In this document: positions 5,900-10,783 of the stretch, in pieces | How positions within the stretch are numbered: position 1 is the first letter of the stretch | Layout: each line of letters begins with the position of its first letter | Assembly: GCA_050015355.1 (NCBI GenBank) | Contig: JBEKBO010000139.1 | Coordinates: 1-10,783, forward strand | From: CAWBRT01 sp050015355 | GTDB taxonomy: Bacteria; Acidobacteriota; Terriglobia; Terriglobales; Acidobacteriaceae | Length of the DNA: 10,783 nucleotides | Reading direction: 5' to 3' | Notes under the pieces: generated by a model | What the model saw: only the letters and a program-made list of their open reading frames with translations | What the model was told of the DNA's origin: nothing | The model's database searches: none | Made by a program: the position numbers and the translations under genes

Positions 5900-6003
5900 C
5901 TCGATGCTATTCACTTGTACAGGTCCCTGGACACAACCTGGACCGGTTCAGTGGCCTTGTCCAGATCCCTGGACACAGCCTGAACCCGTCAGCGGTCGCG
6001 CCT
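5900..6003 (+). repeat. Palindrome unit B, right copy (two tandem units)
   Basis: Unit 1 (5900-5956) repeats the leader CTCGATGCTATTCA and holds TGTACAGGTCCCTGGACA (5916-5933, one arm mismatch). Unit 2 (5957-6003) holds TGTCCAGATCCCTGGACA (5958-5975). Both are followed by versions of CAGCCTGAACCCGTCAGCGG. They match the single unit at 3575-3636 in orientation. Confidence 0.7.
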
Positions 6004-6052
6004 TTTAGCGAAAGCGTAGTTGATCTCGCCGTGGTCCGAAGAACTAACGCTA

Positions 6053-6162
6053 ATTCCCGAGTCCAGATGCTGGACTTTTTTGCCGCTGGTAGAGTCTAGG
6101 CAGCTGGACTCTTGCCAATTGCCATCACTGCCGACCAGGCAGGAGTCCAGGCATCTGGACTC
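6053..6162 (+). repeat. Triple-palindrome array A, right copy
   Basis: The palindromes are AGTCCAGATGCTGGACT (6060-6076, perfect), AGTCTAGGCAGCTGGACT (6093-6110) and AGTCCAGGCATCTGGACT (6144-6161, perfect outer arms). Spacings are 33 and 51 bp. The filler matches the left copy at 3406-3512. The last palindrome ends 8 bp from the stop codon of the aldo/keto reductase, so its transcript would end in a run of stable hairpins; a role in 3'-end formation or mRNA stability is possible. Confidence 0.75.
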
Positions 6163-6169
6163 TCCGGGC

Positions 6170-7168
6170 TCAACTGAAGCCCAGGACAGGATGCGGCGTG
6201 TAGGGCTCCTCAAGAGCAGCGACCTCTTCGGGACTCAGGCGCAGCGAGAGCGCCGCTACCGCGTCCTGAAGATGGTGCGGCTTGGTGGCGCCGACAATTG
6301 GCGCAGTAACTCCCGGCTTGCCGAGCAGCCACGCAAGCGCAAGCTGTGCGCGTGAAACACCGCGCTGTTCCGACACCTGGCCTAAGCGGTCTATGACTTT
6401 ATGGTCGGCCTTCTCGGTCCGCGAATACAACTTCTTGCTGAATTGGTCGGTTTCGTGGCGTTTGGTGCTTTCACCTTGCCAGGGGCGGGCCAGGCGGCCA
6501 CGCGCGAGCGGGCTCCAGGGGATGACTCCGATGCCTTCGGATTCGCAGAGGGGAATCATTTCGCGTTCTTCTTCGCGATAGAGCAGGTTGTAGTGATTCT
6601 GCATGGAGATAAAGCGGGTCCAACCGTGAAGATCGGCGAGATAGAGCGCTTTGGTGAATTGCCAGGCGAACATGGACGAAGCGCCGATGTAGCGAACCTT
6701 GCCCGATTTCACCACGTCGTGCAGCGCCTCCAGTGTCTCTTCAATCGGCGTCTGATAGTCCCAGCGGTGAGTTTGGTAGAGGTCCACATAATCGGTTCCC
6801 AACCGGCGAAGACTCTGATCGAGTTCGTAAAAGATGGATTTGCGGGAGAGACCACTGCCATTGGGTTCGTCGCGCATGAGGCCGTGGACCTTGGTGGCGA
6901 TGACGACGGCTTCACGGCGGACGTTTGCTTTAAGGAATCTCCCGAGCACCTCCTCGCTCGCGCCGCCCGAGTAGACATTGGCAGTGTCAAAGAAGTTAAT
7001 TCCGAAATCGAGCGCCGCGCGAAAAAAGGGACGGGTCTCTTCTTCGTCAAGAGCCCATGCATGGCTGCCAGGCTTAGCTTCGCCAGTAACAGGTGCTCCG
7101 TAACTCATGCAGCCGAGACAGATGCGGGAAACCTTGAGGCCGGTCTTGCCAAGATTGATGTAGTCCAT
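6170..7168 (-). CDS. Aldo/keto reductase
   Basis: The 332-residue protein is a complete aldo/keto reductase, a (beta/alpha)8 barrel that uses NADPH to reduce aldehydes or ketones in the cytosol. The catalytic tetrad is visible: D61 in FFDTANVYS, Y66, K93 in ATKVHG and H134 in YQTHRWD. The N-terminal strand MDYINLGKTGLKVSRICLGC, the QNHYNLLYREEE strand and the C-terminal cofactor loop IVGATKPHHL follow in the usual order. Overall wording, including the terminal PHPVLGF, is closest to YajO/YghZ-type members rather than to sugar reductases of the AKR1 type; the substrate cannot be told. The ATG at 7166-7168 is preceded by AGGAGA at good spacing. It is transcribed alone, convergent with nothing obvious, and ends next to the palindrome array. 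Confidence 0.92.
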   Translation of the reverse strand: MDYINLGKTGLKVSRICLGCMSYGAPVTGEAKPGSHAWALDEEETRPFFRAALDFGINFFDTANVYSGGASEEVLGRFLKANVRREAVVIATKVHGLMRDEPNGSGLSRKSIFYELDQSLRRLGTDYVDLYQTHRWDYQTPIEETLEALHDVVKSGKVRYIGASSMFAWQFTKALYLADLHGWTRFISMQNHYNLLYREEEREMIPLCESEGIGVIPWSPLARGRLARPWQGESTKRHETDQFSKKLYSRTEKADHKVIDRLGQVSEQRGVSRAQLALAWLLGKPGVTAPIVGATKPHHLQDAVAALSLRLSPEEVAALEEPYTPHPVLGFS

Positions 7169-7248
7169 TATTTCTCCTGTATGGGCCTGCGTGTTTCAGG
7201 CCATTGGCCCGCAGAAAATTGTCCTTTGCTGAATACAAGCATACCGCT

Positions 7249-7307
7249 CCAACGCCAATTGCTGAAGGATGCACGCCGCCAACGCTGCTTTGTCGAGTCT
7301 TTTTCAT
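7249..7307 (-). pseudogene. Truncated gene start, copy 2 (frameshifted)
   Basis: On the minus strand GGGAGAGGAG leads to an ATG at 7305-7307. With one A of the five-A run removed, the frame reads MKRLDKAALAACILQQLA and then stops within about 20 codons. It matches the start at 3320-3376 in leader DNA and in 12 of 17 residues after the Met. Without that correction the frame runs 77 codons as unrelated residues overlapping the reductase. It is interpreted as a decayed copy of the same unrecognised gene. Confidence 0.35.
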
Positions 7308-7524
7308 CTCCTCTCCCTTTCCGATTCCCTCTGAAAATTCGACGCGCGGCTTTGTTGTGGTTCCAAGGTCCCTTGAACATCTTGTCTCTACTGGGCATCC
7401 CCTTGCCAGGCCTCAGGACGAAGCATCTCTTCAATCTCGGTTTGCGCCTGCCGTTTGGCTAGCTCCCGAGGAGGTCGACGTAATGTTCACCGCTCTTAGT
7501 GTCCGCGAATCTTGTCCAGTGTGC

Positions 7525-7560
7525 GAGGGACAGTTGAGGGACAGATAATTTCTGTCCTCA
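7525..7560. repeat. GAGGGACAG tandem pair with inverted third copy
   Basis: GAGGGACAG occurs at 7525-7533 and 7536-7544, and the complementary CTGTCCTC lies at 7552-7559. TGAGGGACAGA (7535-7545) can pair with TCTGTCCTCA (7551-7560) with one bulged base around a TAATT loop. No T run follows, so a terminator is unlikely. Similar repeats occur at transposon ends, but no transposase is adjacent. Confidence 0.4.
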
Positions 7561-7628
7561 GTATTTATGCGTCGTCGAAACGTGCCATCGGTGCCGCTAA
7601 GTTATTGAGTTTGCGTTTTATCCCCGCT

Positions 7629-7676
<48 letters not shown>

Positions 7677-7686
7677 TTTCAACAAC

Positions 7687-8502
7687 TTAGCTCCCGTTGC
7701 GCTCTGCTTGCGCTCCGTTGCTCTGGAAAGCAAGCTGAGCGACCTTGCTACTTGCGGTAGTCATCTCATCCGTTACAACGTCACCGTAAATATTGAATGT
7801 GGTTCTGATGTCCGCGTGCCGCATCATCTTTTGCTGCACGGCAACGGGTGTGCCCACGGCGTCCAACCATGAGCGGTAGGTGTGCCGGAACGCGTGCGTA
7901 CCGATATGCCCGATTTTCGCAAGGTCCGCCGCCCGCACAAGTTCTCTCCAAACGCCCGTGTACGAATAGGGGAGTTTGCCGTGTTTGAGCGGGCTTGCAA
8001 AAATCCAGTCATCAGCTCCCGAGAATTGCGAAAGCTGTTTCCAGGACTTCAGGCGCTCTAGCAATTCGCCCGCAAGATCGAAGGTCTTTGCGGAGCCTTC
8101 CGTCTTCACATCGTCTACAACTTGTTCCACGATGCCGCGCTGGATGCTGAGCCGCGAGCCTAGCCAATCCACGTCCGCCCATCGGAGTGCAAGAGTCTCA
8201 CTGATGCGAAGGCCCAAGCACACACAGAGTAGGGCCATCGTAGCGAAGGGTTCGTGTAGCTCTTTCAGCAGAGCGTTGAATTGCGCCGCTGTGAGATTCC
8301 GCGCCTTGCGTAGCCGGTCCCGCCGCCCCTTAATCCATCGTGCATAGTGGCGTTCTAAGGTGGGCATCCGGGAAGTTCTTTCGCTTGGGTGCCCATTGCT
8401 GCGCATTAGAGGCGATTCCAGGCGCTCGCGATTTAGCCTAGTGGGTATTGTTGACGGCTTTGGGGAACGCGCTCGGTAATTCCGAAACATTCCTATTGAC
8501 AA
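7687..8502 (-). pseudogene. Tyrosine recombinase/integrase, N-terminally truncated, catalytic domain intact
   Basis: The catalytic domain of a phage-type tyrosine recombinase is complete: R99 in CLGLRISE, K133 in DDVKTEG, H203-x-x-R206 in THAFRHTYRSW, H229 in MMRHADIRTT and the nucleophile Y239 in NIYGDVV. The wording DWIFASP...LPYSYTGVW and GTPVAVQQKMMRHADIRTT is what I associate with acidobacterial island integrases. From about residue 56 onward it follows the family. The first ~55 residues do not, and the core-binding SAM-like and arm-binding domains (some 150 residues) are missing, cut off near the PadR promoter. The frame opens at TTG 8500-8502, with an ATG four codons later; neither has a clear ribosome site. 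It is probably inactive alone. Its 3' end abuts att 1, the normal place for an element integrase. Confidence 0.82.
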
Positions 8503-8525
8503 TTGCGCTGCACCCTATGTAGAGT
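8496..8525 (+). promoter_or_regulatory. Sigma-70-type promoter of the PadR operon
   Basis: A perfect -35 TTGACA (8496-8501) is followed, after 18 bp, by TAGAGT (8520-8525, four of six matches to TATAAT). The expected start of transcription, about 7 nt on, falls at about 8532, next to the ATG at 8533. Confidence 0.6.
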
Positions 8526-8532
8526 TTCAACT

Positions 8533-8844
8533 ATGGGTATCGATAAGCCACGACTAACAAGAGAAACGCTCAAAGTTCTAGGGGCTTTGATGTCGTGTCC
8601 GCGAGACGACGTGTCGGGTGCTGACATCGGTCGCGTGACAAACCTCCTGTCTGGGACGCTCTACCCCATTCTGTTGCGTTTGGAAAAGGCCCGGTGGGTT
8701 GAAAGTAGTTGGGAGGTTGAGGACCCGCACGAACTTGGAAGGCCGAGGCGTCGATTTTACCGACTAACAGCGCTGGGGATGAAAAACGCGCAATTGGCGT
8801 TTTTGGAGGTAACTTCCACGATCAGGGGGCTTGCATGGGCATGA
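8533..8844 (+). CDS. PadR-family transcriptional regulator
   Basis: The 103-residue product starts MGIDKPRLTRETLKVLGALM and contains a PadR winged helix: a first helix ETLKVLGALM, a recognition-helix region LLSGTLYPILLRLEKARWVE (about residues 38-57) and a beta-wing ELGRPRRRFYRLTALG (about 67-82). PadR proteins are dimeric repressors that respond to small molecules or stress. This is the short form, without a long C-terminal helical domain. I use the ATG at 8533; a longer frame back to 8503 would start inside the promoter. No good Shine-Dalgarno precedes it, in keeping with a leaderless message. It overlaps the next gene by about 10 nt (or by ATGA if that gene starts at 8841), so the two are coupled. 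It probably controls its own operon. Confidence 0.85.
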   Translation: MGIDKPRLTRETLKVLGALMSCPRDDVSGADIGRVTNLLSGTLYPILLRLEKARWVESSWEVEDPHELGRPRRRFYRLTALGMKNAQLAFLEVTSTIRGLAWA

Positions 8845-9662
8845 CCGTCGGCCTTGCGGTTTTCGTCAGTGGGATTCTTGCCACAACTTTGGCTCGGGTA
8901 TTTGCAGACGAATTTAAAGCGTGGATGCCTTGGGTAGCTGAGCGTTTCGTAAGGAAAGCGGTTGCTGGCCTGCCTGAAGATCAACGCGAGCGGTTTGGAG
9001 AGGAGTGGCGTAGTCACCTCAACGAAATACCCGGCGAGATCGGCAAGCTTGTTGTCGCATTTGGCTTTATTTTTGCCGCTTGGAAGATGTCCTCAATCCT
9101 GAAGATTGAGCACAGCAGGGGTTGGGTCCGCGACGGGCTGAAGCGAACCGTTGATGTGTCTTTCAGTGTTGCAGGTTTGTTTTTGCTGGCTCCACTCTTA
9201 CTAGCATTTGCCACCCTAATAAAACTGGATAGCCCTGGTCCTATACTTTCTAGGCGATTGAGAATCGGCCTAAATGGCCGGCAGTTTTATTGCTACAAAC
9301 TTCGCACACAAACGGTGATCAACGGCGTTCCAAAAGTAACGAACATTGGGAGATTTCTCCGCAAATATTCATGCGACGAGCTTCCAGAACTCCTAAACGT
9401 CCTTCGCGGGGATATGACTCTTGTCGGCCCTCGGCCTGGGACACCTGAGTTTCACAGATTTTTGAACGGGGCTATGCCCGGTTCTCAAGAACGAAATGCG
9501 GTGAAGCCCGGAATAACCGGTTGGGCACAGGTCAACGACACAGTGCACCCAGAGACGTATCTCGCCAATGATCTCTACTACGTCCAGAACCGTAGCCTTA
9601 AATTGGACCTGAATATTTTGGTCAAAACGGTGTGGAAAAATCTCTTCCGCTCGAAACAGTAG
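8835..9662 (+). CDS. Sugar transferase (polyprenyl phosphoglycosyl-transferase type) with extra N-terminal domain
   Basis: Residues ~102-275 form a bacterial sugar transferase domain (PF02397 type), which moves a sugar-1-phosphate onto undecaprenyl phosphate to start exopolysaccharide, O-antigen or glycoprotein glycan synthesis. Signs are KRTVDVSFSVAGLFLLAP (membrane re-entrant helix with P120), SPGPILSRRLRIG, the catalytic Asp-Glu pair D181-E182 in SCDELPELLNVLRGDMTLVG followed by PRP, and PGITGWAQVND near the end. Residues 1-~90 are different: a hydrophobic N-terminus, then FADEFKAWMPWVAERFVRKA and LPEDQRERFGEEWRSHLNE, then another hydrophobic helix (~72-88). I remember this domain from proteins next to PadR-like regulators but do not know its role. 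Starts at 8835 (AGGGGG 5 nt before) or at 8841 are both possible. The gene is complete and is the main cargo between the two att sites. Confidence 0.87.
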   Translation: MGMTVGLAVFVSGILATTLARVFADEFKAWMPWVAERFVRKAVAGLPEDQRERFGEEWRSHLNEIPGEIGKLVVAFGFIFAAWKMSSILKIEHSRGWVRDGLKRTVDVSFSVAGLFLLAPLLLAFATLIKLDSPGPILSRRLRIGLNGRQFYCYKLRTQTVINGVPKVTNIGRFLRKYSCDELPELLNVLRGDMTLVGPRPGTPEFHRFLNGAMPGSQERNAVKPGITGWAQVNDTVHPETYLANDLYYVQNRSLKLDLNILVKTVWKNLFRSKQ

Positions 9663-9734
9663 ATTCAGTGTCTGATAACAAGGCGCTGGAATTTAGGTTG
9701 GAAACCTACAGACAGAGGTCCCGAAACTGCGCTC

Positions 9735-9749
9735 TATCCGCGCTCTGTT
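9735..9749 (+). repeat. Short repeat of the sequence just left of att 1
   Basis: TATCCGCGCTCTGTT matches TATCCCCGCTCTGTT at 7619-7633 with one difference. That block straddles the anticodon-loop boundary of att 1. Here it lies about 80 bp before att 2. It may be element-end sequence, or chance, since a 15-bp near-match is not rare in a window of this size. Confidence 0.3.
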
Positions 9750-9829
9750 TGTTGGATTATCACTGCTTTTCGTGGCCTTAGGTGTCATCCGCTGACCCGC
9801 ATCTACTTGAAACTACGTTAGTTCGTTGA

Positions 9830-9852
9830 TTCGAGTCCTACCTGAGGAGCCA
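9830..9852 (+). other. Second tRNA 3' fragment, attachment site (att 2)
   Basis: This 23-nt block is identical to positions 7651-7673: the T loop and 3' T-stem strand, the acceptor strand GAGGA, the discriminator and CCA. Its upstream partner strand is lost (GTTGA instead of GTAGG), so the T stem cannot form. The direct repeat, 2179 bp from the first, frames an element carrying an integrase, a PadR regulator and a sugar transferase, and is itself followed 24 nt later by another recombinase gene. Confidence 0.75.
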
Positions 9853-9875
9853 TATTTTTATCTCTACCCCTTCAA

Positions 9876-10313
9876 TCACTTACGCGGCCTGCCCGGAAGC
9901 CTTGGGCACATCATTTTGTAGCCCTGTAGCCTATTTAGCGAAAAACCCAGCCCCACGCGCTCGCACCATTCCCGCCTCCACGCTTGGTCTTGCTGCAATC
10001 CGGTTGCGTAAAGATCGGTTACAGTCCGCCGTGCATGGCCGAGCCACAGCCCGATAAGGTCTTCGGGTACACGCATCCGCCGCAGTGTTTCTGTTCGGAA
10101 TCGCCGGAAGGCGTGAAAGCCTACCCGCTTGCCAGTGGCGTGCAAGGCCCGGTGTACATTGCGCTGTGAGATCGGACGGCCGCTTGCAGTTGCGAACAGA
10201 TACCCGGATTTGCTTTCCACGTACCGGCGTAATAGCCCGGCCAGCGGCTCTGGAATATCAATCTCGCGAACTGCATTGGGCGTCTTGGGTAATGAAAGTA
10301 GAGATTTGTTTAT
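9876..10313 (-). pseudogene. Second tyrosine recombinase, C-terminal catalytic fragment
   Basis: The minus-strand frame is open from 10313 (after a TGA at 10314-10316) to 9876 and reads LPKTPNAVREIDIPEPLAGL, then SGYLFATASGRPISQRNV, FHAFRRFRTETL, LIGLWLGHARRTVTDLYA and REWCERVGLGFSL. This is the C-terminal half of a tyrosine recombinase with H-x-x-R (HAFR), the second His (LGHA) and the nucleophile Tyr (DLYA). The first catalytic Arg and all N-terminal domains are missing. A GTG at 10218-10220 could start a shorter frame, but family similarity goes on upstream of it, so truncation is the better reading. It is a different subfamily from the recombinase at 7687-8502. Its 3' end abuts att 2. Confidence 0.8.
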
Positions 10314-10564
10314 TCATGATTGCCGCATCGATCTCGAAATTTCGATGCGGCGTTTTCGTGCTGCCACGCGCAAAAGAAATTCCCGTCCCGGAGCGCCTGT
10401 TTTAAACCGGCGCGGTCTACACCAATAACACCGGCGCATCTTGCCGCCGTTTCCGCCAGGGCCGGCAACACGATGTCCTCATAGCGACCCGATGCGCCAT
10501 AAGGAACCGCAAGGTTGCTTCTAACCTTGCCATCCTGATATTGAAGACAAACTACCCCCTCCAT
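10310..10564 (-). CDS. Unrecognised 84-residue frame
   Basis: The frame opens at ATG 10562-10564, without a clear ribosome site, and runs through the hairpin at 10322-10351 to end within the recombinase fragment. The first ~60 residues (EGVVCLQYQDGKVRSNLAVP, then YEDIVLPALAETAARCAGVI) look protein-like, with one amphipathic helix. The last ~20 come from the hairpin. The frame stays open 8 codons upstream of the ATG. It may be a gene fragment truncated at the same junction that cut the recombinase. No family is recognised. Confidence 0.25.
   Translation of the reverse strand: MEGVVCLQYQDGKVRSNLAVPYGASGRYEDIVLPALAETAARCAGVIGVDRAGLKQALRDGNFFCAWQHENAASKFRDRCGNHE
10322..10351 (+). terminator. Strong hairpin, possible rho-independent terminator
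   Basis: GCCGCATCGA (10322-10331) pairs perfectly with TCGATGCGGC (10342-10351) around a 10-nt loop and is followed by GTTTTCGT on the plus strand. The T run is short and no plus-strand gene lies upstream, so it may instead be an element-end palindrome. It sits exactly where recombinase similarity stops. Confidence 0.4.
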
Positions 10565-10783
10565 CAGCGCCGACAGAATAGCTGCCCATCAGCGGATGTA
10601 GCTGTCGAGTTCGGCTTTAAAACGTCCCCCCCTCCGCCTATCGTGGCAGCGTCCGCGCCTCAGAGTCTGCCGGAATGGCAAGTATCTTCACCAACAAAAA
10701 CCGTTCCTTAAGCTGTCTGGGACATTGCCGTATCATTATCGGTAATACCTTTACCTCCGAATCTATTGAGGAGCAGGGCAGCA
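10565..10783. other. Right edge, no recognised gene
   Basis: A 32-codon minus-strand frame (10638-10736, starting MIRQCPRQLKERF) is the only ATG-led frame with protein-like composition, and it lacks a well-spaced ribosome site. A seven-C run at 10625-10631 could be a frameshift site in a decayed gene. I see nothing that can be named. Confidence 0.2.

Larger units (their letters stand above)
7169..7628. other. Non-coding stretch upstream of the aldo/keto reductase
   Basis: No intact gene is seen. The stretch contains the second truncated gene start (7249-7307) and the GAGGGACAG repeats (7525-7560). The minus-strand reductase promoter must lie in the first part, but I see no convincing -35/-10 pair. 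Long open frames on the plus strand here are mostly antisense readings of the reductase. Confidence 0.5.

Noticed and set aside
7290..7307. Programmed frameshift site at the five-A run of the truncated gene start
   Set aside because: The run is too short for a classical A-AAA-AAG slippery site, and both frames end quickly; simple decay explains it.
6401..7462. Long plus-strand open frame of 353 codons
   Set aside because: It is the antisense reading of the aldo/keto reductase, whose catalytic tetrad and ribosome site are clear on the minus strand; no family features were seen on the plus strand.

Overview
The window looks like an accessory region of a soil-type Acidobacteriota (Terriglobia-like) chromosome. 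This is inferred from both tyrosine-recombinase remnants, whose catalytic-domain wording I associate with acidobacterial integrases, from the PadR regulator coupled to an unusual membrane-anchored sugar transferase, and from the mixed, moderately GC-rich base composition. No ribosomal or housekeeping marker is present, so the assignment is not firm.

Layout. (1) 1-1180: decayed mobile DNA. It holds a small two-helix membrane protein that stops early in an otherwise open frame, an unrecognised 81-residue frame, and the left end and first ~85 codons of an IS21-type istA. (2) 1188-3250: a complete type IV toxin-antitoxin (AbiE-like) operon. An AbiEi-family regulator/antitoxin overlaps an AbiEii-family nucleotidyltransferase by 35 nt. 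It is preceded by two copies, exactly 108 bp apart, of a nested palindrome that is a good candidate for its operator. (3) 3251-6169: a two-gene minus-strand operon (DAACS-family amino-acid/dicarboxylate symporter, then an Asp/Glu-racemase-family enzyme). On both sides lie homologous, same-orientation arrays of GTCCAG-type palindromes. A short aldehyde-dehydrogenase C-terminal remnant abuts the symporter start. (4) 6170-7168: an aldo/keto reductase on the minus strand. (5) 7169-7628: non-coding debris, including a second copy of a truncated gene start also seen at 3320-3376.

(6) 7629-10783: tandem integrative-element remnants at a tRNA-Asn attachment site. A 45-nt tRNA-Asn 3' fragment at 7629-7673 and a shorter 23-nt copy at 9830-9852 are each followed at once by a minus-strand tyrosine recombinase that has lost its N-terminal part. 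Between the two sites lies a small cargo: a PadR regulator with a strong TTGACA promoter (possibly leaderless) and a coupled phosphoglycosyl-transferase with an extra N-terminal membrane-associated domain. The right edge (10317-10783) holds a strong hairpin and an unrecognised frame.

The genes form separate modules rather than one pathway. The best functional pairs are AbiEi/AbiEii (defence or plasmid-type toxin-antitoxin), symporter/racemase (uptake and stereo-inversion of an amino acid), and PadR/sugar transferase (regulated start of a surface glycan). The most interesting signals are the nested duplicated operator, the palindrome arrays bracketing the symporter/racemase operon, altered key residues in both proteins of that operon, and tandem tRNA-Asn attachment sites.
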